Made by a program: the position numbers and the translations under genes
DNA from: Oxalobacteraceae bacterium
GTDB lineage: Bacteria; Pseudomonadota; Gammaproteobacteria; Burkholderiales; Burkholderiaceae_D
Direction: 5' to 3'
Length of the DNA: 13,104 nucleotides
Assembly (NCBI GenBank): GCA_947446335.1
Contig: CANFGA010000034.1
Coordinates: 1-13,104, forward strand
Notes under the pieces: model-generated
The model's database searches: none
The model's input: the letters and a program-made list of their open reading frames with translations, nothing else
What the model was told of the DNA's origin: nothing
Shown here: piece by piece, positions 1-6,070 of the stretch
Layout of the letters: each line of letters begins with the position of its first letter
How positions within the stretch are numbered: the stretch's first letter is position 1

Positions 1-650
1 AAGGGCCCAAACATAAGAATACTAGATTCGCTCTATCAGCCTTCATTGCTAAACTGATAATGCGCCTGCGCCTTCCGGCTACAAGTCGCTCAACTTCTTG
101 CTGTTGAGCCTCGAACGTTCACGCGGTGTCTCGCGCAGCGCATCCCCCAGTTATGCCTGGCGGTTTGGGTGGCGCTAGCACCCTAATTTCTGGATCTCGC
201 CCGGGGGCGGCATGACTTTCATACCCGTCGACACGCAATTGGCGTCGGCAAGACATGTGCCTCTCTAGGCATCGTCATTCTTATTTTCTGAGGGGCCGGC
301 GCATTCACAGTTGATTGTCGCCGGGGCGAATCAAGCTTGGGTAGGGGCGGTTTGAGGGGAGGACGCGACCTGGTCGGACGCTTAAAACTTCAGTTCACTG
401 GACGTTTAGTATTCCATAGTGGTCGTGCAGCCGTTGGTGGGACTGGCTTTGCTCGACACTCACTGTTTGTTAGTAGTTTTTTATGTTAGCCAAAAAAAAG
501 AAGAAATCGTTCCGTCCTTAAAATCTAAGGGAGGAATAGCGACCTCTTCTATCTTCAACATATTTTTTGGTATTGACGCATATGCGCGCCTAAGAACCAT
601 TCCGCGAAAGCGGATCTGAAATCTGTGCTTTTCTAATAAGAAGAGCGCAG
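1..650. other. Left flank without a supported gene
   Basis: I see no convincing gene here. The open frames at 419-619 (plus) and 481-690 (minus) use non-ATG starts, lack clear ribosome binding sites and resemble no family I know. On the minus strand one frame from about 264 down to 79 has coding-like segments (ending MPPPGEIQKLGC and later RSRLNSKKLSDL) but carries internal stops, so it is at most a relic. Small hairpins occur at 88-109 (7-bp arms), 601-614 (5-bp stem with a GAAA loop) and 627-646 (8-bp stem with one G-T pair, AATA loop). None has a proper T-tract and none matches an RNA family I recognise. Confidence 0.5.
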
Positions 651-712
651 ATTGAGAGGATTTGGTGTGAACCTGCCGAAAAATCGACAACTAATTATAT
701 CATTTTTTCTTG

Positions 713-740
713 TTGTCAAAATTAAATTTTATAGTATACT
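713..740 (+). promoter_or_regulatory. Sigma70-like promoter reading into the G-rich repeat array
   Basis: TTGTCA at 713-718 and TATACT at 735-740 are separated by 16 bp, close to the sigma70 consensus and spacing. The predicted start near 747 falls inside the first repeat unit, so transcription would make an RNA beginning with the repeats. The local sequence is very AT-rich, which raises the chance of a random match. Confidence 0.5.
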
Positions 741-742
741 TA

Positions 743-916
743 CGGGACAGTTTGGGGACAGTTTGGGGACAGTTCGGGGACAGTTCGGGGACAGTTCGGG
801 GACAGTTCGGGGACAGTTCGGGGGCAGTTCGGGGACAGTTCGGGGGCAGTTCGGGGGCAGTTCGGGGGCAGTTCGGGGACAGTTTGGGGACAGTTTGGGG
901 ACAGTTTGGGGACAGT
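743..916 (+). repeat. Tandem array of 16 copies of an 11-bp G-rich unit
   Basis: The unit is GGGGACAGTTC. There are 16 contiguous copies, with the first base of the first copy changed and the last copy cut to 9 bases. Variation is ordered: units 1-2 and 13-15 end in TTT, units 3-12 end in TTC, and units 8, 10, 11 and 12 have five Gs (GGGGGCAGTTC). Runs of four or five Gs are separated by 6-7 bases, which satisfies the usual intramolecular G-quadruplex pattern several times over on the plus strand. The 11-bp period is near one helical turn, so the G-runs lie on one face of the DNA. Because the unit lacks stop codons in most frames, long open frames cross the array; these are artefacts of the repeat and not genes. 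It could also be an iteron-like protein-binding array. Confidence 0.97.
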
Positions 917-939
917 CATTGCACACCTTGATTGCTATT

Positions 940-968
940 TTTTATAATAAACATTATTTATTATAAAA
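940..968 (+). other. Perfect 12-bp AT-only hairpin after the array
   Basis: Arms 940-951 (TTTTATAATAAA) and 957-968 (TTTATTATAAAA) are exact reverse complements around a 5-base loop. The stem has no G-C pair, so it is a weak terminator; it could be a protein-binding dyad or an easily melted element. It lies 23 bp after the G-rich array and 57 bp before the next gene. Confidence 0.75.
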
Positions 969-1025
969 TTTTCTAGTGTAATCAGATAAATTATAATTTT
1001 TATTAACTAATCTATCCTTGTAATC

Positions 1026-1391
1026 ATGAAATTTAATATTGATCCTTTATCATTATCTGGAAAAATAAGTAAAACAAAACAACTCGAACATATATTGCCA
1101 TCGATTGAAAAATGCTTGCTGGATGGATTCACCCATTTGTCGATAGTTGACTATTTAAATAGTGGGGGATTTGATTTAACTTATACATCATACCAAACTA
1201 TGATTAAGCGAATCCGGAAGCGTGCAAAATTGAAGGTAAATGGAAACTTACCAGTCAAAAAAATATTCGGTAAAAAAGATGAGAATCCTCAACGTGCAGT
1301 TGAAGTTAAACCAGCTTTGAGGATAGGGGAACCGGAAAAATATGACTACAACAAAATTGTAGCAGAAGCAAGAGCTAACAGAGTATGGTAA
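1026..1391 (+). CDS. Small basic protein, possibly TraK-like plasmid DNA-binding protein
   Basis: This 121-residue protein is basic and has no signal peptide or membrane segment. Residues about 20-70 are predicted helical, with a pattern of the form I-x3-L-x2-G-F followed by I-x2-Y-L and a Y-x-T-x4-R-I-R-K-R stretch. This recalls the N-terminal part of TraK-type oriT-binding proteins of conjugative plasmids and related small island proteins. That is a pattern-level resemblance and not a firm assignment. The C-terminal half is Lys/Pro-rich and looks flexible. A perfect TATAAT at 992-997 could be its -10 box, with a poor -35. No clear Shine-Dalgarno precedes the ATG. Codon use is AT-rich, unlike the restriction genes downstream. 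Its place just after the G-rich array suggests the two may belong together, as regulator and site or as transfer protein and origin. It could instead be an unrelated regulator. Confidence 0.75.
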   Translation: MKFNIDPLSLSGKISKTKQLEHILPSIEKCLLDGFTHLSIVDYLNSGGFDLTYTSYQTMIKRIRKRAKLKVNGNLPVKKIFGKKDENPQRAVEVKPALRIGEPEKYDYNKIVAEARANRVW

Positions 1392-1512
1392 CTTTTTATT
1401 ATATTAAAAAGTTGTTAAATAAAAAATTAAAATTAGCCATTTTTTGACTTGCCTTAGTGAGATCCAGGATTAAAATAGAGATCTATCCATATAAATTGAA
1501 TGGAGAATTCAA

Positions 1513-1707
1513 ATGATCGCAGATTCAAATCTGGAATGCTGTCATATTTCAGTAAATTTAGAAAAAAACATCAGTCATCAGATTGATCGAATGGAATTGA
1601 AAATTTCTGACCAGCTGAATGCCAGATCAAAAAAAATAGCGCGCCGACTGAACATTTTTCTGTTGCTGATGATCGCCACGATGGCGCTGATGGTTATATT
1701 AATTTAA
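1513..1707 (+). CDS. Small membrane protein with C-terminal anchor, function unknown
   Basis: This 64-residue protein has a soluble N-terminal part of about 45 residues, rich in charged residues and possibly coiled-coil (about residues 15-40). It ends in one strongly hydrophobic segment (residues about 47-64, after RRLN), which reaches the stop codon. This is the layout of a tail-anchored or single-pass protein with basic residues just before the membrane. A good ribosome binding site, GGAGA at 1502-1506, lies 6 bases before the ATG and supports the start. The gene is AT-rich like its left neighbour, from which it is separated by about 120 bp. I do not recognise a family. It could be a small mobile-element accessory protein, or a hydrophobic toxin-like peptide, though no antitoxin is visible beside it. 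Confidence 0.55.
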   Translation: MIADSNLECCHISVNLEKNISHQIDRMELKISDQLNARSKKIARRLNIFLLLMIATMALMVILI

Positions 1708-1729
1708 CAGAGTAGATGGGAGAGGAATG

Positions 1730-1760
1730 GCGCTGCCCTGGGTAATGCACATGGCAGCGC
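1730..1760 (+). terminator. GC-rich hairpin after the small membrane gene
   Basis: Arms GCGCTGCC (1730-1737) and GGCAGCGC (1753-1760) are exact complements around a 15-base loop, and three more A-T pairs form outside a one-base bulge. It starts 23 bp after the stop codon at 1707, a reasonable place for a terminator, but no T-tract follows. An attenuator or chance hairpin is possible. Confidence 0.3.
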
Positions 1761-1834
1761 ATTCTGGACAGACAATGTTATTGAGTTTGACGAAAGATAC
1801 ATTATGCGAAACCACGCTGTAAGGGCAAAGTAGT

Positions 1835-1879
1835 AATGTCCGGTTCTAGCAAAATAGAAATGTCGTTTTCTTGCTAGCA
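1835..1879. mobile_element. Possible insertion-sequence end remnant
   Basis: AATGTC occurs at 1835-1840 and 1859-1864, and CTAGCA at 1846-1851 and 1874-1879, so a two-part motif is repeated with slightly different spacing. Multiple short repeats of this AATGTC kind are typical of the ends of IS21-like elements, where the transposase binds several sites. No transposase gene or matching opposite end is seen, so if it is an IS end it is an orphan. The assignment is from memory of style only. Confidence 0.25.
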
Positions 1880-1957
1880 GGCACACGCTTAGTGCTTCAC
1901 TCCACCAAGGACTGTCATTCTTGCGAAGAGCAACGTTTTATTTAGCTGAGCATAATT

Positions 1958-1984
1958 ACCTAATACATATATGTCTTAAGTTAT
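1958..1984. repeat. 27-bp palindrome-cored repeat, copy 1
   Basis: This copy matches the segment at 2616-2642 at 23 of 27 positions in the same orientation. The core ACATATATGT (1965-1974) is a perfect 10-bp palindrome, and imperfect symmetry extends to about 24 bp (10 of 12 pairs). It ends 4 bp before the stop codon of the minus-strand gene at 1989-2522, so the gene is bracketed tightly on this side. Confidence 0.8.
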
Positions 1985-1988
1985 GATT

Positions 1989-2522
1989 TCAATCCTTCAC
2001 GCGCTGCTGTTTGGACCAGTCGGCCAAGACTTTTGCCCGTTCTGACGAGTGATACCAGCGATCGCGCGCTAGGCTTTTTATGTGTTCAAGCTCCAGCAAG
2101 AGTGGCTCGATGCCAACGCCCAGCACTGCTTCCGGGCCTTCCAGTTCGTGCGCGGTGACAGAGGACTTATTCGCCGCCGTGCGGCCCCGGATGGCAAACA
2201 GCGCGGCGGTCTCGCGCGTATCAAGTCCTCGCCCGAGCAGCCGGCGTGCCGTGCCCTGCGCCACGGCGGGCGTAACATCCAGTCCGTTCGAACGAGCGGA
2301 CACCAGGCCGGCAAAAAGGTGGCGCCGTTTGGCCCGCTTGACCGCTGCCGCCACGGCAGCGCCCAAGCGGGCGGCGGCACGTCGAGTCAAATCCTTGACC
2401 ACGCTATCGTCGTTGGGAAATATCGGGGTGCCATCGTCTGCGCGACCGATCGCGTGCAAGTCGGCTGTCAGGCGGCGATAAGCACGGTCCAAGTCATCAG
2501 CAAACAGGATAAACGAGTCCAT
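1989..2522 (-). CDS. Orphan 177-residue protein, function unknown
   Basis: This ATG-started protein is GC-rich, Ala/Arg/Asp-rich and probably all helical. Its N-terminal segment (MDSFILFADDLDRAYRRL) is followed by a basic middle around residues 45-70 (RRAAAR ... KRAKRR) and a C-terminal helix region ending KDRWYHSS-like and WSKQQRVKD. No signal peptide or membrane segment is seen, and I recognise no family. The strong GC contrast with the AT-rich DNA on both sides (1650-1985 and 2525-2690) points to separate origin. Upstream on the minus strand, TATACT at 2613-2608 is a candidate -10 box, and the palindromic repeat at 2619-2636 would cover the spacer and -35. That fits an operator, perhaps for autoregulation. 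A second copy lies just after the stop. The coding call rests on codon bias and the long open frame; overlapping opposite-strand open frames are explained by the high GC. Confidence 0.65.
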   Translation of the reverse strand: MDSFILFADDLDRAYRRLTADLHAIGRADDGTPIFPNDDSVVKDLTRRAAARLGAAVAAAVKRAKRRHLFAGLVSARSNGLDVTPAVAQGTARRLLGRGLDTRETAALFAIRGRTAANKSSVTAHELEGPEAVLGVGIEPLLLELEHIKSLARDRWYHSSERAKVLADWSKQQRVKD

Positions 2523-2615
2523 GCAAGATCCAGTCTTTACACATATATAAGCTAGAATTTTCGCACATTTTGATCTTAAGATGTATTTATTAGTGATGGT
2601 ACATTCCAGTATAAT

Positions 2616-2642
2616 ACTTAAAACATATATGTTTTAGGTTAT
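2616..2642. repeat. 27-bp palindrome-cored repeat, copy 2
   Basis: The core TAAAACATATATGTTTTA (2619-2636) is a perfect 18-bp palindrome, and symmetry extends to 24 bp with one G-T pair. It matches the copy at 1958-1984 in direct orientation with 4 mismatches, 658 bp away. It lies in the upstream region of the minus-strand gene, where it could be an operator. As a pair with copy 1 it could also be a recombination or insertion boundary. Confidence 0.85.
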
Positions 2643-2890
2643 TTTGGTCGAATGCAGCTGCCCCGATCACCCAAAATTAATTCTGGTTAATGTCGATGGA
2701 AGGCTGGTTCATTTGCAGTTATCTCTGGTTTGAGGAGGGGCGTCAATCGCAAGTAACTCTGGTCGAAAAAGCCGCTGAACGCAGGTCATTAAAGTTAGTA
2801 AGGACTCTGCGGCGTCCAGTTCACTGTCAGCCCACAACACCAGCTCATTTTGATTTCTTCGACGCACATCTGACGAATAAAATTGCCCGT
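2643..2890. other. Intergenic DNA with repeated CTGGT motifs
   Basis: Three related 14-mers occur at 2677-2690 (TTAATTCTGGTTAA), 2719-2732 (TTATCTCTGGTTTG) and 2753-2766 (GTAACTCTGGTCGA). They share a YTCTGGTYDR-like core and are spaced 42 and 34 bp apart, reminiscent of multiple transposase-binding sites at an IS end. An open frame at 2690-2986 has no ribosome binding site and no recognisable protein, so I do not call it a gene. Confidence 0.35.
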
Positions 2891-2919
2891 TTGACAGTAC
2901 AAACCACGCCGTGGATACT
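2891..2919 (+). promoter_or_regulatory. Candidate promoter of the hsd operon
   Basis: TTGACA at 2891-2896 is a perfect -35 box, and GATACT at 2914-2919 matches 4 of 6 -10 positions at the ideal 17-bp spacing. The predicted start is near 2926, giving a leader of about 120 bases before hsdM. An 11-bp near-palindrome, CCACGCCGTGG (2904-2914), fills the end of the spacer and could be a repressor site. Confidence 0.55.
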
Positions 2920-3045
2920 GGGCTTGTTACACTTGGGTATCAGTGACACTGCTGGCGCCGATGGAGCACCCGAAATGCTGCCATAGCGATCCACCAGTAC
3001 GCCATGCCCAACGACCACGAACACGCTGTATACAAACAAGAATCC

Positions 3046-4821
3046 ATGGCCACCACGAATACGAACACCGCTACCACCACCAATCTTTCCTCCTTCATCT
3101 GGTCCGTCGCCGACCTGCTGCGCGGCGACTACAAGCCGTCCGAGTACGGCAAGGTCATCCTGCCGTTCACCGTGCTGCGCCGGCTCGACTGCGTGCTCGA
3201 CTCGACCAAGACCGCAGTGCTGGCCGAAAAGCGCGCGCGCGAACAGGCCGGGCTCAATCCTGAACCTTTCCTGCTGCGCAAATCGGGCCAGTTCTTCTAC
3301 AACACGTCGATCTTTGACTTGAAAACGCTGATGGGCGACCAGGACCATATCGGGGAAAACCTGCGCGCTTACCTGCAGGCGTTCTCGCCGGCGGTGCGCG
3401 ACATCTACGAGAGTTTCGAGTTTCACGCGCAAATCGACAAGCTGGCCAAGTCCGGCCTGCTGTACCTGATCGCGGAAAAATTCACCACGATCGATCTGCA
3501 TCCGAAGGCTGTCAGCAATGCCGACATGGGTGCCGTGTTCGAGGAACTGATCCGCAAGTTCGCCGAACTGTCGAACGAAACCGCCGGCGAGCATTTCACG
3601 CCGCGCGAAGTGATCCGGCTGATGGTAAACCTGCTGTTCATCGAGGACGATGCGGCTTTGAGCAAACCGGGCGTGGTGCGCTCGCTGTACGACCCGACGG
3701 CTGGCACCGGCGGCATGTTGTCGGTCGCCGGCGAGCACCTGGCTACGCTGAACCCGGATGCGCGCCTGGTCATGTACGGCCAGGAGCTGAACCCGGAGTC
3801 GTATGCGATCTGCAAGGCCGACATGCTGATCAAGGGCCAGGACATCGCCAACATCATCTTCGGCAACACGCTGTCGGCCGACGGCTTGTCAGGCAAGGTG
3901 TTCGACTATGCGTTATCTAATCCGCCTTTCGGCGTCGAGTGGAAGAAGATTGAAAAGGACATCCGCAAGGAAGCCGAGCAAAAGGGTTTCGACGGGCGCT
4001 TCGGCCCGGGTTTGCCGCGCATCAGCGACGGCTCGCTGTTGTTCCTGCTGCATCTGATCGCGAAGATGCGCCCCGCCGTCGACGGTGGCAGCCGCTTCGG
4101 CATCGTGCTCAACGGCTCGCCATTGTTTACCGGGGGCGCCGGTTCGGGCGAGAGCGAGATCCGCCGCTACGTGCTGGAAAACGACCTGGTCGAATCCATC
4201 ATCGCGCTGCCGACCGACATGTTTTACAACACCGGGATCAGCACCTATGTGTGGATCGTCAGCAACCGCAAACCGGCGGCGCGCAAGGGCAAGCTGCAAC
4301 TGATTGACGCTAGCAGCTTCTGGCAAAAGATGCGCAAGACGCTGGGATCGAAACGCAAGGAACTGAGCCCGGCGCACATCGACGAGATCACACGATTGTT
4401 CGGCGAATTCAACGAAGTCACACAAGACGGCGTGCCGATCAGCCGCATCTTCAACAATGCCGATTTCGGCTACAGCACGATCACCGTCGAGCGCCCGCTG
4501 CGTGAAAACGGCGATCCGGCAGGCCAGATCGTGCTGGGCGCCAAGGGCAAAGGAAAAGGAAAACCGATGCCGGATTCCTCGCTGCGCGATACCGAAAATG
4601 TGCCGCTCGGTGAAGACATCGCCGCCTATTTCGCGCGCGAAGTGCTGCCTCATGCGCCGGATGCGTGGATCGATGCAGAGAAAACCAAGATCGGCTATGA
4701 AATCCCGTTCAACCGGCACTTCTACGTCTTCAAGCCGCCGCGCCCGTTGACCGAGATCGACGCCGAACTGAAAGGCGTGACCGACCGGATATTGAAGATG
4801 ATCGCGGGGCTGACGCAATGA
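3046..4821 (+). CDS. Type I restriction-modification system methyltransferase subunit HsdM
   Basis: HsdM carries the S-adenosylmethionine-dependent N6-adenine methyltransferase activity of a Type I complex. It is guided by HsdS and is also needed for restriction with HsdR. With the ATG at 3046 the protein has 591 residues, somewhat longer than EcoKI-type HsdM. A helical N-terminal domain (about 10-180, with SVADLLRGDYKPSEYG near the start) is followed by GEHFTPREV near residue 181. Then come the AdoMet-binding motif DPTAGTGG (216-223) and the catalytic NPPF (292-295). Near residue 505 a short Gly-Lys repeat (KGKGKGK) looks like a flexible linker. An in-frame ATG at 3004 would add 14 residues; I prefer 3046 because the downstream sequence matches the usual family N-terminus, though neither start has a strong Shine-Dalgarno. 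The stop codon overlaps the ATG of a 13-codon micro-ORF. All key residues are intact. Confidence 0.96.
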   Translation: MATTNTNTATTTNLSSFIWSVADLLRGDYKPSEYGKVILPFTVLRRLDCVLDSTKTAVLAEKRAREQAGLNPEPFLLRKSGQFFYNTSIFDLKTLMGDQDHIGENLRAYLQAFSPAVRDIYESFEFHAQIDKLAKSGLLYLIAEKFTTIDLHPKAVSNADMGAVFEELIRKFAELSNETAGEHFTPREVIRLMVNLLFIEDDAALSKPGVVRSLYDPTAGTGGMLSVAGEHLATLNPDARLVMYGQELNPESYAICKADMLIKGQDIANIIFGNTLSADGLSGKVFDYALSNPPFGVEWKKIEKDIRKEAEQKGFDGRFGPGLPRISDGSLLFLLHLIAKMRPAVDGGSRFGIVLNGSPLFTGGAGSGESEIRRYVLENDLVESIIALPTDMFYNTGISTYVWIVSNRKPAARKGKLQLIDASSFWQKMRKTLGSKRKELSPAHIDEITRLFGEFNEVTQDGVPISRIFNNADFGYSTITVERPLRENGDPAGQIVLGAKGKGKGKPMPDSSLRDTENVPLGEDIAAYFAREVLPHAPDAWIDAEKTKIGYEIPFNRHFYVFKPPRPLTEIDAELKGVTDRILKMIAGLTQ

Positions 4822-4859
4822 AATTCGAGAGTCAGATCAACGCGGTAAAAAAATCATGA
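4818..4859 (+). CDS. 13-codon micro-ORF bridging hsdM and the nuclease gene
   Basis: The peptide MKFESQINAVKKS starts in an ATGA overlap with the hsdM stop (4818-4821) and stops in an ATGA overlap with the nuclease start (4856-4859). Its last sense codons contain A_AAA_AAA (4847-4853) in the frame GTA-AAA-AAA. A -1 slip there reads ATC and then enters the nuclease frame at its ATG. It could therefore be a frameshift leader, a translational-coupling device, or the true N-terminus of the nuclease split by loss of one A. Coding by itself is not proven. Confidence 0.4.
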   Translation: MKFESQINAVKKS

Positions 4860-6070
4860 GCATCAAGCCAGCAGATAAAAAAATGACGCGATCCAAAACG
4901 ACAAAGCCGGAAAAGCAAGCGCTTGCAGTAACGCCAGCAACGCCTGAATTGGTGGATGAAGCCAGCCTGATTGGCGACTTGCGCGAACTGATCCTGGCCG
5001 CCCGCCAGCGGGTCGCCACAGTGGCCAATGCCACGCACACCATGCTTTTCTGGAATGTGGGTCGCCGCTTGTTGAAAGAAAGTTTGCAAGGTGGCCGAGC
5101 AGCTTACGGCAAACAGATTCTCGCGACAGTGTCGCGAGAATTGACGCAGGAGTTTGGCCAGGGCTTCACCTACGCTGGCGTTACCAGAATGATTCAATTC
5201 TGCCAGGTATTTCCGCACGAAGAAATGGTATCCAAGCTGGCAACGCAACTGAGCTGGAGCCACTTCATGGAACTGCTCCCGATCAAGGACCCGCTGGCCC
5301 GTGACTTTTACGCCGAGATGTGCGCGATCGAGCGTTGGGATGTACGCACGTTCCGAAAAAAAATCGGCGGCATGCTGTTTCAGCGCACCGCGCTGTCCAG
5401 GAATACCGAAGCGGTCATTTCATCGGAAATAGCCAATCTGCGCGATGGCCGCATGACCCCTGATGCTGTTTTCTGCGATCCCTACTTGCTCGATTTTCTG
5501 GGCTTGACGGGCGCCTATAGCGAACGCGATCTGGAAGACGCCATCCTGCGTGAAATTGAAAGCGTGTTGCTGGAGCTAGGCAGTGGCTTTGCTTTCGTCG
5601 CCCGGCAAAAGCGCATGAGCGTAGGCAAGGATAATTTCCATCTGGATTTACTTTTTTACCATAGGCATTTGCGTCGACTTGTTGCTGTCGAATTGAAGCT
5701 GGAATCGTTTCAGCCTGCGCACGTCGGGCAGATGGAATTTTACCTACGCTGGCTGGACAAGCATGAACGAGCAGCAGGAGAGGAGTCCCCCATCGGCCTC
5801 ATTTTGTGCGCATCCGCCGATGCCGAGCAAGTAGAACTGCTTCAGCTCGATAGCAAGTCTATCCGCGTCAGCGAATACCTTACCGAACTGCCGCCGCTGA
5901 AGATGCTTCAGACCCGGCTCCATCAAGCTATCGAACACGCTCGCGAACAGAATGCACGGCTGCGCACCCACAGCGCCACCGAGGGTGATGCCTTGTCCCA
6001 CACCGAAGGCACTTCCATGAGCGCGCGCAAACCCAGGAAAATCAAGGCATCCGAAGAGGGCGACGCATGA
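4856..6070 (+). CDS. PDDEXK nuclease of the DUF1016/YhcG type inside the RM operon
   Basis: This 404-residue protein has the two-part DUF1016 layout: a helical N-terminal DNA-binding-like domain (about residues 35-175, with FWNVGRRL and TQLSWSHFMELL) and a C-terminal PDDEXK nuclease domain (about 200-350). The catalytic core is visible as D264 (HLDLLFYH), then E279 and K281 in VELKL, followed by GQMEFYLRWLD. The first 30 residues are Lys/Ala/Pro-rich, and the last 40 are basic and look disordered. Such proteins are often found inside Type I hsd operons, and their role there is not settled; extra DNA cleavage or DNA repair are the usual suggestions. It overlaps hsdS by 4 bp (ATGA) and is joined to hsdM through the micro-ORF, so co-translation is likely. 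An A8 run at 5356-5363 lies inside the gene and is a possible slippage point. Codon use is similar to hsdM but slightly less GC-rich. Confidence 0.92.
   Translation: MSIKPADKKMTRSKTTKPEKQALAVTPATPELVDEASLIGDLRELILAARQRVATVANATHTMLFWNVGRRLLKESLQGGRAAYGKQILATVSRELTQEFGQGFTYAGVTRMIQFCQVFPHEEMVSKLATQLSWSHFMELLPIKDPLARDFYAEMCAIERWDVRTFRKKIGGMLFQRTALSRNTEAVISSEIANLRDGRMTPDAVFCDPYLLDFLGLTGAYSERDLEDAILREIESVLLELGSGFAFVARQKRMSVGKDNFHLDLLFYHRHLRRLVAVELKLESFQPAHVGQMEFYLRWLDKHERAAGEESPIGLILCASADAEQVELLQLDSKSIRVSEYLTELPPLKMLQTRLHQAIEHAREQNARLRTHSATEGDALSHTEGTSMSARKPRKIKASEEGDA

Noticed and set aside
181..330. tmRNA or tRNA fragment at the left edge
   Set aside because: The GC-rich segments do not form the acceptor and T-arm sequence expected, and no CCA end is seen.
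743..916. CRISPR array
   Set aside because: The units are 11 bp and contiguous with no spacers, and no cas gene is present.
652..966. Open frames on both strands through the G-rich array, encoding 11-residue repeats such as GQFGDSSGTVR
   Set aside because: The 11-bp unit lacks stops and is read in every frame in turn, so the open frames are automatic. Starts are non-ATG or internal and no ribosome binding site supports them.
2080..2555. Plus-strand open frames of 133 and 157 codons
   Set aside because: They lie antisense to the GC-rich minus-strand gene, whose codon pattern and ATG start are better; the overlap is a GC-content artefact.
1958..2642. XerCD dif-like sites for the 27-bp repeats
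   Set aside because: The repeats lack the usual XerC and XerD half-site sequences, and their symmetry is a continuous palindrome without a distinct 6-bp centre.
2690..2986. 98-codon plus-strand frame before hsdM
   Set aside because: It has no ribosome binding site, runs through the candidate hsd promoter and resembles no known protein.
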